From NCBI GenBank assembly GCA_946902985.2, contig OX336388.2, positions 1,501,848,545 to 1,501,912,544 on the forward strand: a stretch of 64,000 nucleotides of DNA, in the 5' to 3' direction. The translations under genes and the position numbers were made by a program. Under the pieces are notes generated by a model. It worked only from the letters and a program-made list of their open reading frames with translations. It ran no database searches and was not told the DNA's origin. Origin of the DNA: Meconema thalassinum (Eukaryota > Arthropoda > Insecta > Orthoptera > Tettigoniidae). Below are positions 34,531-45,856 of this stretch, in pieces (position 1 is the stretch's first letter; every line of letters begins with the position of its first letter).

Positions 34531-35559
34531 ATATTACGACTTTCAAATTACTTTATATCAAGTTTTGCTGAAGAAAGATCCACTGTTGATCTGAAACATG
34601 TACACTACTTATATTTGTTAGATTGTATTGACAGGCACTTACGTTATTATTAAATATTGTAAGTCATTACGAAACTTAATATTTAACCGGCCTTTCAGGA
34701 GATCCAGTGGAACACTTAAGTTAAAGGACGCAGTGGAACAGAGTAGAACAGTATAATCGATAAAGATTTCTTTAGGGAGAACGTGTGGAATTATATCGAT
34801 ATAACTTCGTTATTGGATTATATTATGGGAGCTGTTAATTTAAAACGTGTCCCAGTTACTAACCATTAACGAATACAGTTGGCTTACGTGACAGACAGTT
34901 TGATTTGACGACGTGTATTAACCCTTTTGATACCGAGCTTATGCTGAATGCTTACAGTATGCTAAAATGCTAAGTTTAGTGAAATTACAAGTCTTTCCCG
35001 GAGTAGGTCGATATATTTTAAACCTATTAGTTGCTAAATAATTAAAATTTGTTTTTATTAAAATATTTTTTTAAATTAAAATGGGAAATGTTCCTAAGTA
35101 GTTATCATTAGTTGAAAATGTACTCTCACACACATGAAACATTATCTATTTCCTCCTCTTTCAAAGAGCTAGCCATATTTTTTGCCACGTATCTTAATCA
35201 GCTCTGTGCGTGAACGTAAACATATACTACTTCATAAGATAAGACACGCGTGAAGTCAGCTGATTGCAGCTGAATCAAGGAAAACTGTACTTAATTTAAG
35301 CACATCGATATCTCCAGAGAGAGAACGATTCCCGCGTAATCTTGGTTAAACTAGTGAAAGCATTACGTGGTTGGAAATAATAATAAAACAAGAGTTCAGT
35401 GAAGAACATACAGTCTACTTTCTCCTAAATGCACGGGTATAGTTATAACTCTTTGTCCTTTTCTAAGAGTAAAATTGAATGTTGGTTGTAGTAGCTTGTT
35501 GAAATACAAGGTGCTATACGGATATTATAGTTGATTGATTCAATCCTCACCTGAATTAT
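34531..35559. other. Non-coding interval with a ribozyme-like hairpin
   Basis: 34568-34597 reads CTGAAGA, a stem-loop (AGATC...GATCT) and GAAAC, a degenerate hammerhead-like layout. Otherwise AT-rich with no gene. Confidence 0.35.
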
Positions 35560-35850
35560 ACATACACTGACTAATACAGCCATCACAAGAACACAGGTTA
35601 TGAGACAAAATGCAACACTCATCCAAGTATACGGGGCTAAATGACATTGATGTCCATGCATCTCAAATGAAACAATAACAGCTTTCTACCCAAACCCTTC
35701 CACGTATAAAATTACACACACTAGTAAGCCTACATGCATCACAGCGAACACAGGTTATCAGACAACTTCTAGACACACCCAAGTACACGGGGCTACAAGA
35801 CCATGATGACGCAAAGTCCCTAAAGAATCAAAAACAATAGACTCTACCGT
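35560..35850 (+). repeat. Two tandem tail-G fragments
   Basis: Two successive matches to SINE tail G ('aacacaggttatgagacaaa ... gtatacggggctaaatgac' and 'aacacaggttatcagacaac ... gtacacggggctacaagacc'), each diverged. Heads are not visible. Confidence 0.5.
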
Positions 35851-36004
35851 GGATCGAGGACAACGAATTTTAATCGCTGTAGTCGAGTGCTGAAATATGT
35901 GGTGTTATAAGTATATATCTATAATATTTTCGGTTGTAAATACACACTTAAGATTATAACGTGTGTGTAGTTATAAATCAATAAATACAAAAGAAATCAA
36001 GTTA
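35851..36004. other. Unassigned
   Basis: Short AT-rich spacer, nothing seen. Confidence 0.3.
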
Positions 36005-36092
36005 AAATTTTGAACCTACATGGATTTGATCCACGGACCTTTAGAGTAGACTACGAGTCTAGAACGCTATCACTACGCTACACACGCCCAGA
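36005..36092 (-). repeat. tRNA-like SINE head
   Basis: On the minus strand 'gtgtgtagcgtagtgatagc' (A-box-like) and 'ggatcaaatccatgtagg' (B-box-like) are spaced as in a tRNA. No matching body follows. A pseudo-tRNA cannot be excluded, but no acceptor-stem pairing is evident. Confidence 0.45.
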
Positions 36093-36429
36093 TATAATAA
36101 TAGGTTAACAACTAGTTTAGTATAACTGAATAACATATTTTGTGTTGGAATAAACGATTTCATTAGCATTTTCTGCCTTTTTTATAAACCATAAATAATT
36201 TTTTCAGTACACAACTGAAAGGATATAAACATACGAAGTTACTGAAATATGGACTAGCGAACAAATACAGTAGTAGCCTCCGTTTTGACCCAACGAGAAG
36301 GCACGGCCCAGCCTGACCTGTTAGTCACTTCTACGGTTATATATTCTATTATATAATGCTAATATCCTACCGGTCACCTCCTTGAGGACAGTTCAAACCT
36401 CCCTATGTACGATAAGCTGATTTGTTGAG
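36093..36429. other. Unassigned AT-rich interval
   Basis: Nothing supportable seen. Confidence 0.3.
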
Positions 36430-36842
36430 GCCAGGCCTTGTTGAATCGTAAGTTACGACTAGGTTATAATACTTGCATGATTCATACAACCACCATCTTG
36501 AAACTATTTGACTGAGGACCTTGTAGTTTTGAGGAAAAGAACGCTTCCCACATGAAGGTATATTGTTGCAAAATTTGGTAGAGATCAGATGATCAGGTAA
36601 GTCGTAATTTGATTTAAGCTTTGAACATTTGAGTGAACGCCATTCCGTTTCCGTCAAGATGGCGGCGATATAAAACATGGCACTGAGGTGTCCTTCGTTA
36701 GTGCTACCGCTGCACCAAATTTGGTTCAATTTGGTTTTGTCATGTTTGAATTGATAGGGGTTGGGGGCAGATATAAACAATCACACACGCACACACACAC
36801 AGACAGACTGACAAATTTTGGCCCGTGTAGATGCCATAAGTC
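36430..36842 (-). repeat. Possible diverged relative of type I/II elements
   Basis: It ends at the right with CA and CAGA microsatellites and 'gtagatgccataag', corresponding in reverse to the 5' 'cttatgagatc ... gtgtgt' of types I and II. It contains a 'tcaagatggcggcg' motif at about 36654. The terminal hairpins are not clear, so this is tentative. Confidence 0.4.
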
Positions 36843-36859
36843 TACTAAAAATATAAAAA

Positions 36860-37429
36860 CAGGGCCGATAGTTTAGTCCGTAGCATTTATAGCAGAACCT
36901 CTATTGTCCGATGTATTGCCGCCTGGCACTATAAGGGTTAAGCAGAGATATTTAACCACACGCTTACAATGTATCCTGTACACTTACGTGTGCTGAAAGT
37001 CCATTCAAAATTAGTTCGTGGATTATGCATTGAACTTGAGTTGATTGTGGTTAGTTTCTTTAAGAACCGAGTAAGGTTGTTTACATTTTTATGACGATAC
37101 CGATAAGGGCCGTCCCCTACGTGGGGTACGGCACCAATTTGGGGTTCTAAAGTAGAAAATGGGACCGACTTCCAAAAGTTGTAGAGAGCCCACTGTGGGG
37201 AAATCTGTTACACCGGCGGAGATAGAATAAGGACACAGTAAGATTATTATGCTTGAATTTGGAGGTCATCAGCTGATAGTGCTATCTCCCCAAGTGTTCA
37301 CGGCACATTTATGCCCACCGTTACGTTCTCCAGATTTAGGTATCCGTTAATATTCCAGCTCTCATGGCCGTTTCTTACAACATTGCCAGCATTTTTAAGA
37401 GTTGAAACACTTCCATTTTTATCAATAAC
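36860..37429. other. Unassigned; protein-like minus-strand stretch
   Basis: On the minus strand about 37298-37430 there is a short Asn/Gly/Val-rich open stretch whose composition looks protein-like. I recognise no family and it soon runs into the array region. No other feature. Confidence 0.2.
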
Positions 37430-40400
37430 TAGCTGTACCTGGCATGCGTTGCAATGCCAATCAAAGAAAGTGTTGGCGTTGTAACTTTGTTTGTTGAAGT
37501 GCTTTGGGATTCCCAATATTTATTTATTTTCCGTTAACCACCTCTAAACTATTGTAAAATTTATTTACTATCTCAAAAAATCATGGGAGCGTGCTCAACA
37601 ACTCACCAAAGTTTCATCGCAATGAAATGAATGGTATATGAACGCATACGGGAGTTTGATGAAACGATTCGAGCGCCGTCACCCATTTGTTGAATATACT
37701 CGTACGCTACCTATTGTAAAATGGATTTATTAAGTCGAAAACCTTCCCTGGCGTGTACACAACAACTCATGAACGTATCATCGCAATCGGATGAATGGCA
37801 TATGAACGCATACGGGATTTTGTTTAAACGATTCACACGCCTTCACTCATTTGTTGAGTCTTCGTGTGCGCCACCCATTCAAAAACAGATTTACTAATTC
37901 ATACACCTTCGCAGGACTGTACTCAACTCACCAACGTTTTATCACAATCGGATGAATGGTATATGAACGCATACGGGACTTGGTTGAAGCGATTCACGCG
38001 CTGTCGCTCATTAGTTGAATCTAGTCGTGCGCTACCTATTGTAAAAAGGATTTACTAAGTCAGAAACCTTTCCTGGAGTGTGCACAACAATTCTACCAAA
38101 GATTCATAGCAATCGGATGAATGGTATTTGAACGCTACGGGACTTTTAAAGCGATTCGCGTGCCGTCGATCATTTGTTAAATCTACTTGTGCGATACCTA
38201 TTGTAAAGTGGATGTACTAAGCCAGAAACCTTCCCTGAAGTGTACACAATATCTCACCCAAGTTTCATCGCATCGGACGAATGGTATATTAACGCATGCG
38301 GGACTTTGTTGAAACACTTCGCGCGTCTTCGCTCATTTGTTGAATCTACTTGTGCGCCACCTATTGTAAAATGGACTTACTAAGCCTGAAACTTTCCCTG
38401 GAGTGTAAACTACAACGCACCCAAGTTTAGTCGCTATCGGACGAATGGTATATGAACGCATACGGGACTCTGTTGAACCACTTCGCGCGTTCGCTCATTT
38501 GTTGAATCTACTCGTGCGCTACCTATCGTAAAGTGGATTTACTAAGCCAGAAACCTTGCCTGAAGTGTACACAACCTCTCACCCAAGTTTCATCGCTATC
38601 GGACGAATGGTATGTGACGCATACAGGACTTTGTTGAAACGCTTCGCCCGTCGTCTCTCATTTGTTGAATCTACTCGTGCGCTACCTATTGTTAAGTGAA
38701 TTTACTAACTCAGAAACCTTCCCTGAAGTGTTTACAACAACTCAACCAAGTTTAGTCGCTATCGGACGAATGGTATATGAACGCATACGGGACTATGTTG
38801 AAACACTTCGCGCGTCGTCGCTCATTTGTTTAATCTACTTGTGCGATACCTATTGTAAAGTGGATTTACTAACCCAGAAAGCTTCCCTGATGTGTACACA
38901 ATATCTCACCCAAGTTTCATCGCTATCAGACGAATAGCAGGGCCTATATGAACACATACGGGACTTTGTTGAATTGCTTCGTGCGTCGTCGCTCATTTGT
39001 TGAATCTACTCGTGCCCTACCTATCGTAAAGTGGATTTACTAAGCCAGAAACCTTGCCTGATGTGTACACAACCTCTCACTCAAGTTTCATCGCTATCGG
39101 ACGAATGGTATGTGAACGCATACAGGACTTTGTTGAAACGCTTCGTCCGTTGTCGCTCATTTGTTGAATCTACTCGTGTGCTACCTATTGTTAAGTGGAT
39201 TTACTAAGCCAAAAACTTTCCCTGAAGTGTACACAACATCTCACCTAAGTTTCATCGCTATCAGACGAATAGTATATGAACATATACGGGACTTTGTTGA
39301 AACACTTCGCGAGTCGTCGCTCATTTGTTGAATCAACTCGTGCGCTACCTATTATAACATGGATTTACGAAGCCCGAAATCTTGTCTGTAGTGTACACAA
39401 CCTCTCACCCAAGTTCCATCGCTATCGGATGAATGGTATGTGAACGCATACAGGACTTTGTTGCAACGCTTCGCCCGTCGTCGCTCATTTGTTGAATCTA
39501 CTCGTGTGCTACCTATTGTTAAGTGGATTTACTAAGCCGAAAACTTTCCCTGAAGTGTACACAACATCTCACCTAAGTTTCATCGCTATCAGACGAATAG
39601 TATATGAACACATAAGGGACTTTGTTGAAACGCTTCGCCCGTCGTCGCTCATTTGTTGAATCTACTCGTGCGCTACCTATTGTTAAGTGGATTTACCAAG
39701 CCAGAAACCTTACCTGAAGTGTACAGAACATCTCACCGAAGTTTCATCACAATGGGATGAATGGTATATGAACGCATGTGGGACTTTCTTGAATTAAATG
39801 CACGCCATTTTGTTGAAACTACTCGCGCGCCATCTATTGTAAATTGGATTTACTACGCCTATAACTTTTCCGGGACTGTGCACAACAACTCGCCAAAATT
39901 TGAACGCATTCGGATGAATTGTATATGAATGCATCGCCATTACGCATTTGTTTAAACTACTCGCGCGCTATCTATTTTGAAATGGATTAACTATGCTTAT
40001 AAACCTCCCAGAAGTGTGTACAACAACTCACCAAAATTTCATTGCAATCGCATGAATGGTAGGCCTATATGAACGCATATGGCATTTTTTTAAACGATAC
40101 GCGCGCCGTTACTCATTTGTTGAATCTACTCGTGCGCTACCTATTGTAAAAAGGATTTACTAAGTCAGAAACCTTTCCTGGAGTGTGCACAACAATACAA
40201 CCAACGTTTCATAGCAATCGGATGAATGGTATATGAACGCATACGGGACTTTGTTTAAGCGATTCGCGTGCCGTCACTCATTTGTTGAATCTACTCGTGC
40301 GCTACAACTTTCATATTTATTCACCTTTTAAACCTTCTCTGGACTTCCACAAATAATACAAGACCAAAATTAGCCAAATCGGTCCATCCGTTCTCGAGTT

Positions 40401-40432
40401 TTAGCGAGGCCAACGAACAGCAATTCATTTTT
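37430..40432 (+). mobile_element. Array-bearing element
   Basis: It starts 'actagctgtacctggcatgc' and ends 'atcggtccatccgttctcga ... acagcaattcattttt' just before type I copy 3. The interior is the ~163-bp tandem array described separately. A start in 'actag' rich in GGC/CCG and a similar start at 53041 (actagcaacccgccccgg) suggest one class of element. There is no coding capacity. Confidence 0.5.
37546..40316 (+). repeat. Tandem array, ~163-bp unit, about 17 copies
   Basis: The phrase 'gctacctattgtaaagtgga' or a variant recurs at about 37706, 38031, 38193, 38356, 38518, 38681, 38845, 39016, 39180, 39344 and onward, i.e. every 162-164 bp (one unit 171). Other unit landmarks are 'catcgctatcggacgaatgg', 'gaacgcatacgggactttgt' and 'tcatttgttgaatctactcg'. 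Units in the middle (38.2-39.7 kb) resemble each other more than the outer ones, as expected for array homogenisation by unequal exchange. Confidence 0.9.
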
Positions 40433-41937
40433 AGCCTATTTTCAATTTTGAAAAAATAGGCTTATGAGATCACCTCTTGTCCGTGTGTGTGTGTGTGTGT
40501 GTGTGTGATTCGTGTGTGTGTGTCCCCCCCTAATAAAATCTAAACGGCAGGAGCGATTTCAATGAAACTCGGAATGTTCATAGCACTATTCTCGGCGACC
40601 TCGACCGTGCCCTTCAAATTTTGTTACGACTCACCAATCCAACATGGCGGCTGTGCGAAATATTTCACCAGCATTCAATATCTCCGAAACTATTACCGAT
40701 ATTACCCTGACATTTTCTAATGTGATAGAGGGAACTACTATAAGTTCACTTATATGACTTTTGAAAACCTGGTAACTACAAAACCAACATGGAGGCCAAG
40801 CGAATTTGCGACTTTTAAATAGAAGTTTCTCGCAATTTGACCAACCAAACGCAATGAAATTTGGTACAGTATATATTTATATACATTGTAATGCACAGAC
40901 ATCTAACTTCGTTCAATTGTTTACATAATCACAAGATGGCGGATGTGCGAAATATTTCACCGGCATTCTATATCTCTGAAACTATTAGCGGTATCTCCTT
41001 AAAATTTTGTACGGAGATAATGGGCGCTACTGGAAGTCCATCTATAGGACTTTCAAAAACCGGTTAACTACAAAACGAACATGGCGGCCAAGCGAATTTG
41101 AAAATTTTGAATAGACCTTTCTCGCGATTTAATGCTCCAAGCGCACTGAAACCTGGTACAGGAAATATTTATACACATTGTAATCCACTGGTATCTAATT
41201 TAGTTCAATTGTTTACATAACCTCAAGATGGCGGCAGTGCGAATTTAAAAATTAAGTTTTTATTTCTTGTGATGTAGTCATGCGATCGAAGTGAAAGTTT
41301 GAATAATGAACCTACGCAATAATTTTCCTTTAATGGTACATGACTCTATGGCCTATACATTTAACAATCCAACATGGCGACCATCCGAATTATTTAGACG
41401 ATACTGAATATCTACGAATCTATTTTAGCAATCAAACTGCATTTTTTAATGTTCATAGGGGCTATGAACTTAAGTTCACCTATAGGACTTTAAATAACCT
41501 GGTGATCACAAATCCAACATGGCGGTGACGCGAATTATAAATATTCACATGGACGTTTCTCGCAATTTAACCATCCGCGTTCAGTGGAACTTGGTACAGT
41601 AAATCCTTATACAAATGTTAATCCACTGGCATCTAATTTATTTCAATTGTTTCCATAACCTCAAGATGGCAGCTGTGCAAAATATTTCTTGTGTCCTAAT
41701 TATGCGATTGAAGTTTGAATACTACACGTTCCCAATAATCTGCATGTAACAGTACATAACTCTAGGACCTACATATATAAAATCCAACATGGCGACCATC
41801 CGAAATATTTAGACGGTTCTCAATATCTACGAATCTATTACAGCAATCAAACAGAAATTGTGTATGTTGATAGAGGCAATTAACATAAGTAGGATATATG
41901 AAAATAGGCTGTATAGTTCTTCTCCGAACTACTTGTT
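40433..41937 (+). mobile_element. Type I modular element, copy 3
   Basis: Complete copy. 5' hairpin (agcctattttcaattttgaaaaaataggctt) and GT tract. The ATGGCGG-type motif starts at 40644, 40789, 40936, 41081, 41228, 41374, 41519, 41666 and 41789 (spacings 145, 147, 145, 147, 146, 145, 147, 123). It ends with GAAAATAGGCT and the hairpin 'tagttcttctccgaacta' (41914-41931) plus cttgtta. There is no ORF. Confidence 0.88.
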
Positions 41938-42024
41938 ATATATATAGATGTGATGACCTAGACCACGGTTGGCCACACTGTGCATAATTCCACGTGGACG
42001 TGTGTGTTGCTCACACGTGGTAAA

Positions 42025-42185
42025 CTACGTAAAACCACTTTCAGGATGGCTGAGATGGGAATCTAACCCTCAGTTTGGCCTCACGCGGCTGAGTGTGCCC
42101 CGTTCCAGCCTCAGACCAGAATTAAGTTTCTTGCCAGAGCCAGGGATCGAACGCGAACCTCCGGCGCGACAGCGAAGAATGCTAG
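42025..42185 (-). repeat. SINE F fragment
   Basis: The 'tttcaggatggctgagatgg' body and 'gccagagccagggatcgaac' B-box region match the reverse of SINE F. Truncated at its 3' tail side. Confidence 0.55.
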
Positions 42186-42299
42186 CCTCTACAACAGGAG
42201 TACCTTCGACACCCGCAAAGACAGAAAACTGTGGAGTAAATTATACCGCTATGGGCAGCTTACATTGCTTACAGCTGAACTGCGTGTCGTAGTTGCTTG

Positions 42300-42480
42300 T
42301 GTACATTACCAGTCACACCACGGCCGCTGTGGGGAACTGCAGCAAGTCCGGAGTTTGCAGGATCGAATCCCGGCGCTGTCAGTGACTATCCTATGTGTGG
42401 GATTTCCCGTGTTTTTCCACACTTTCTCCAGGCAAATGACGTCTCGGGGCATCTACCCCATTCCCGATTCTAAGAATTTC
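42300..42480 (+). repeat. tRNA-like headed retroposon fragment
   Basis: B-box-like 'gcaggatcgaatcccggc' at about 42358-42375 follows a plausible A-box region. The body 'gatttcccgtgtttttccac' is reminiscent of SINE F bodies. No TSD defined. Confidence 0.4.
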
Positions 42481-42503
42481 AGTTACGTACACTACTATAG
42501 TAG

Positions 42504-42830
42504 CCTCCGTGGCTCAGGCGGCAGCACGCCGGCCTCTCACCGCTGGGCCCGTGGTTCAAATCCCGGTCACTCCATGTGAGATTTGTGCTGGACAAAACGG
42601 AGGCAGACAGGTTTTTCTCCGGGTACTCCGGTTTTCCCTGTCAATTTCATTCCAGCAACACTCTCCACTATCCTTTCATTTCATCTGTCATTCATGTAAT
42701 CATTGCCCCAGAGGAGTGCGTCAGGCCTCGGCAGCCGGCCCAGTTCTTATCCTCGCCGCTAGATTGGGGGCTTCATTCATTCCATTCCTGACCCGGTCGG
42801 AGACTGGAAGCAGGCTGTGGATTTTCATAA
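42504..42830 (+). mobile_element. SINE A copy 2
   Basis: Head 'cctccgtggctcaggcggca' with B box 'gtggttcaaatcccggtc'. Body through 'gggtactccggttttccctg' and 'cagaggagtgcgtcaggcct', ending 'caggctgtggattttcat'. Full-length by comparison with the TSD-defined copy at 10203-10527. Confidence 0.88.
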
Positions 42831-42853
42831 CACCACTATAGTCACCACAGTAA

Positions 42854-43061
42854 ACTATCTTCGGCTTTTCTCAATAGGCCTATTTGGGGTCGCCGAGGCA
42901 ACCAGGCACATTTTTGGTTTTTGCCAGGGATGTAAGATCGGATGCCCTTCCTGACACCACGTGATTTTTCAGGTGAAAATTCCACCCCACTGTCACCGGG
43001 GTTCAAACCCTGGCTGTTCGGCTGAAAGACGAACAGCTAAGCCACTGCGCCATCACGCTCC
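42854..43061 (-). mobile_element. SINE H, tRNA-headed, with 21-bp TSD
   Basis: A 208-bp reverse SINE bracketed by a perfect 21-bp duplication (42833-42853 and 43062-43082). On the minus strand the head reads 'gatggcgcagtggcttagct' (A box) and 'agggtttgaaccccggtgac' (B box), followed by a body with 'gaagggcatccgatcttac'. Confidence 0.88.
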
Positions 43062-43074
43062 CCACTATAGTCAC

Positions 43075-43380
43075 CACAGTAACATAGATTATTAGACAAA
43101 TTAATCTCACACACACAAGTACATGGGCTGATGACCAAGTTGTACCGAACCCTTAAAATAAATTCGCAATAACAATATTATCAGTCAGACACTCCACGAA
43201 TGTTCCATGTAAGAGATTTGAATACCCTACAGACAATACAATAACACAGGTTGTCAGACATATATATACACACACACACTCAAGTACACGAGGCTGAAAT
43301 GACAACGATGTCCAAGCCCCTAAATGACACCCGAAGTAAGTGGGACTGATGCCAATATGTCCCATATCTCTAAAAGCAGC
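43075..43380 (+). repeat. Tail-G fragments
   Basis: Two diverged tail-G matches ('cacaagtacatgggctgatg' and 'aagtacacgaggctgaaatg ... tccaagcccctaaatgac'). No heads visible. Confidence 0.4.
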
Positions 43381-43564
43381 AACAGTAGTAAGAATCTCAT
43401 TTTAACTTGTCTGCCTTCAGAAATATAATGGCCTATTAAAATATTTTCCGGGATGACAGCGTTGGATTCTTCTTATATCACTGCCTCTGAGGAATGCTAT
43501 TGATACCAAAACACGGAATATTCCGCTGAAATCTTTCACATCTCACGATGTCTTTTCATAGTTG

Positions 43565-43902
43565 AGTTGTTGTTGATTCATTTAGGGGCTTTATGACATC
43601 GTAGTTCCGTGTACTTGGGCGTGTATGTATGTGGAATCTGTCTGATAACCAGTGTCATTGCAATGGCGGTGTATTTTTAATTAAGACTAGAATGTGGAAG
43701 GAGGTGACCGCGGCCTAGAGTGGAAGTGAAAAACCATGTAGGACAGTTGAGGTTGGATTGAACCCAACTCTTCTTAGGTTATGCTTCACGAGGTCGAGTG
43801 TATCCTGTTCCAACCCTCAGACCATAATTAGAATTTTTAGCAAAGATGGGAATCGAACCATGGAACTTTGAATCCGGAGTCTCAATACTTAACCTTGATT
43901 CC
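43565..43902 (-). repeat. SINE F with tail G (reverse)
   Basis: Tail G at 43565-43690 ('tcatttaggggctttatgac ... gtgtacttgggcgtgtatg'), body at 43690-43820, degraded tRNA head at 43840-43902 ('gatgggaatcgaaccatgga'). It is cut by the SINE B insertion at 43914. Confidence 0.55.
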
Positions 43903-43913
43903 ACAGAAGAAGG

Positions 43914-44439
43914 TTGGTTGGTTGGTTGGTTAGTTCTTAAGTTTAGGGGCTGCGACAACGCGGTCATGTAGCCCCGTGTACTTTGGGTGTGTGTAGAATC
44001 TGTCTGATAACCGGTGTTAATTGTGAGGACTGTATTAGTGTGTGTTATCTGTTTTTTTAATTTTAAGTACCGCAACTTAGAATTTTTCAAATAGTTCCTA
44101 CTTTTGCCGCCAAGCACCACCGTCAACGACTACTAGGCCAAGTTCAGAACTTAGCTACTAGACACCACCACAGTCGGCTCTTGGCAACGAACGTAGACAC
44201 CTATGAGCGTTGTTTACATTCTTAACCTATCCAATTTAGCTTCACACAGGTGTAATTAGTGGAAGGTTCTTTAACATGCCATAAATCTATGACATGGGAC
44301 CGCAGGCTTTACTTCCCCTCCGAAGGAAGGCATACTGAGGGATTTTTAACGCTCTTAAAAAATCCGACAGTTTCGGCCGGGTTTGAACCCGCTATCTTGG
44401 GCATAGAAGCTCAGCATGCTACCGACTACGCCAGCGAAG
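43914..44439 (-). mobile_element. SINE B copy, full length, reverse
   Basis: 526 bp bounded by a perfect 13-bp TSD 'ccacagaagaagg' (43901-43913 and 44440-44452). It begins with the (TTGG)n complement of the AACC tail and ends in the tRNA-like head (B box 'gcgggttcaaacccggcc' on the minus strand, about 44375-44395). It is inserted into the SINE F relic at 43565-43902. Confidence 0.92.
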
Positions 44440-44452
44440 CCACAGAAGAAGG

Positions 44453-44837
44453 CTGATGATTGAGGCGTTGAATGCAATAGTGGTTTAATTTACAATTTGT
44501 TAAGTTGATTGTCTCCTGTGGTTGAATATAGGAAAATAGCCGTTAACGAATAATTGCGGATCAGACCATTATTGTCCTAACACCGCAAATGTTATGGGCA
44601 CTGACTTTGGGGTGGAACATTTCTTTCTACCCCTTGCCTGTATTCTCGATATTTTAATTTTCATTGTAATGTTTAAATATGTTTAAGATATCTGGTTCAA
44701 TTTGAACTATTAAACATGAAAAAGAAATTATGACTTCCTTTCCTGCTGTTGTTTTCCTCATTGAACCTTAAGATACGGAATATTAATGTTAAGTATTGTG
44801 GGGTTTGAAGACATTTTTCAGTGTTGCCTTAGTAAAC
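44453..44837. other. Unassigned interval
   Basis: Nothing supportable seen. Confidence 0.3.
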
Positions 44838-45025
44838 AAGAGTTTAGTGCTTTTCAGTAGGTCAACACGAATGTACCCAAAAGAGCTGAGTTATGCCCTA
44901 ATCCTGGAATAAATTACATGAGGTTATTGAATACATTACACTTAGGCTATAAAATCTATAAAATTAGCATAAAATTAGCATACACCGACAGTTGCAGTAC
45001 CAATACTGCAACTAAATAATTGTGA

Positions 45026-45342
45026 AAATCCACAGCCTGCTTCCAGTCACCAACTGGGTCAGGAATGGAATGAATGAAGCCCCCATCTAGCGGCGAGGAT
45101 ATGGGCTGTGCCGGCTGCCGAGGCCTGACGCACTCCTCTGGGGCAATGATGAAATGAATGACAGATGAAATGAAATGATAGTGGAGAGTGTTGCTGGAAT
45201 GAAATTGTGACAGGGAAAACCGGAGTACCCGGAGAAAAACCTGTCTGCCTCTGTTTTGTCCAGCACAGATCTCACATGGAGTGACCGGAATTTGAACCAG
45301 CGGTGAGAAGCCGGCGTGCTGCCGCCTAAGCCACGGAGGCTG
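45026..45342 (-). mobile_element. SINE A copy 3
   Basis: Reverse copy with the same body as 10203-10527. On the minus strand, head 'cctccgtggcttaggcggca' and B-box region 'ggttcaaattccggtcactc', with a small deletion in the head. No clear TSD. Confidence 0.85.
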
Positions 45343-45408
45343 TGTACATATTGTAAATATTTTCACCTGTGTTTTCAAACATAGATTTTATAGCCTAAGT
45401 GTAATAGA

Positions 45409-45441
45409 CTGATGATGATCGCTTAACGATCGAAACTGGTC
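45409..45441 (+). ncRNA. Hammerhead-ribozyme-like motif
   Basis: CTGATGA (45409-45415), one extra T, a perfect stem GATCG-cttaa-CGATC (45417-45431), GAAA (45432-45435), then CTGGTC (45436-45441) with a GTC at the expected cleavage position and a near-palindromic ACTGGT stem III. Core order and identity match a type I hammerhead with a minimal stem III, as known from Penelope-like elements and retrozymes. Against activity: the extra nucleotide after CTGATGA, and no good stem I pairing between flanks. It may be a decayed ribozyme. Confidence 0.45.
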
Positions 45442-45541
45442 ATCCTAGTGTATGTATTAATCTCACGTAATTTATTCTAGGATTAGGGTTATGCCCTTTT
45501 GGGTATATTCGTGTTGACCGACTGAAAAGCACTAAACTCTT

Positions 45542-45843
45542 ATTCATGTTAAGTTAAAATGTTTTCAAGAGGTAACTCTTTTTTATAAAAGCTACTCGAA
45601 TTCAAAGAATTGATCTTCAGAGCAATAGTTTAGACAGATTTTACATCAAACAGTGGTTGTCTGTGAAACACGAAGTTATTGTCTGTCGAAATTTTCCAGA
45701 AGTTGCAACATGGTACCCATTGCAATAAGCTTCCTCAGGAAATCTACCTAAAAGGTATAATCGGTTACTAAGTGAAGACATTTCTATGTAGAATCCTTGA
45801 TGCAATGAATTTTTGTTTTATTACTGAACTGTCTGTATGTATT
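45542..45843. other. Unassigned interval
   Basis: Nothing supportable seen. Confidence 0.3.
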
Positions 45844-45856
45844 TATAGGATAACTA

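Larger units (their letters stand above)
44838..45541. mobile_element. Foldback 3 with hammerhead-like motif in one arm
   Basis: Left arm 44838-44959 and right arm 45381-45541 are inverted, similar copies. The right arm holds about 50 nt absent from the left arm, containing the hammerhead-like motif at 45409-45441. Between the arms are a perfect 10-bp-stem hairpin (agttgcagta / tactgcaact, 44990-45013) and a SINE A (45026-45342). A retroelement terminal repeat in inverted duplication, for example Penelope-like, is possible but unproven. Confidence 0.6.

Noticed and set aside
37298..37516. Minus-strand stretch with a phage tail-fibre-like composition
   Set aside because: Only a vague resemblance in Asn/Gly-rich text, no alignable motif, and the frame runs into the array element.
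37546..40316. CRISPR-like regular repeats
   Set aside because: The whole ~163-bp unit is repeated without unique spacers, the context is a eukaryotic genome, and no cas-like genes exist.
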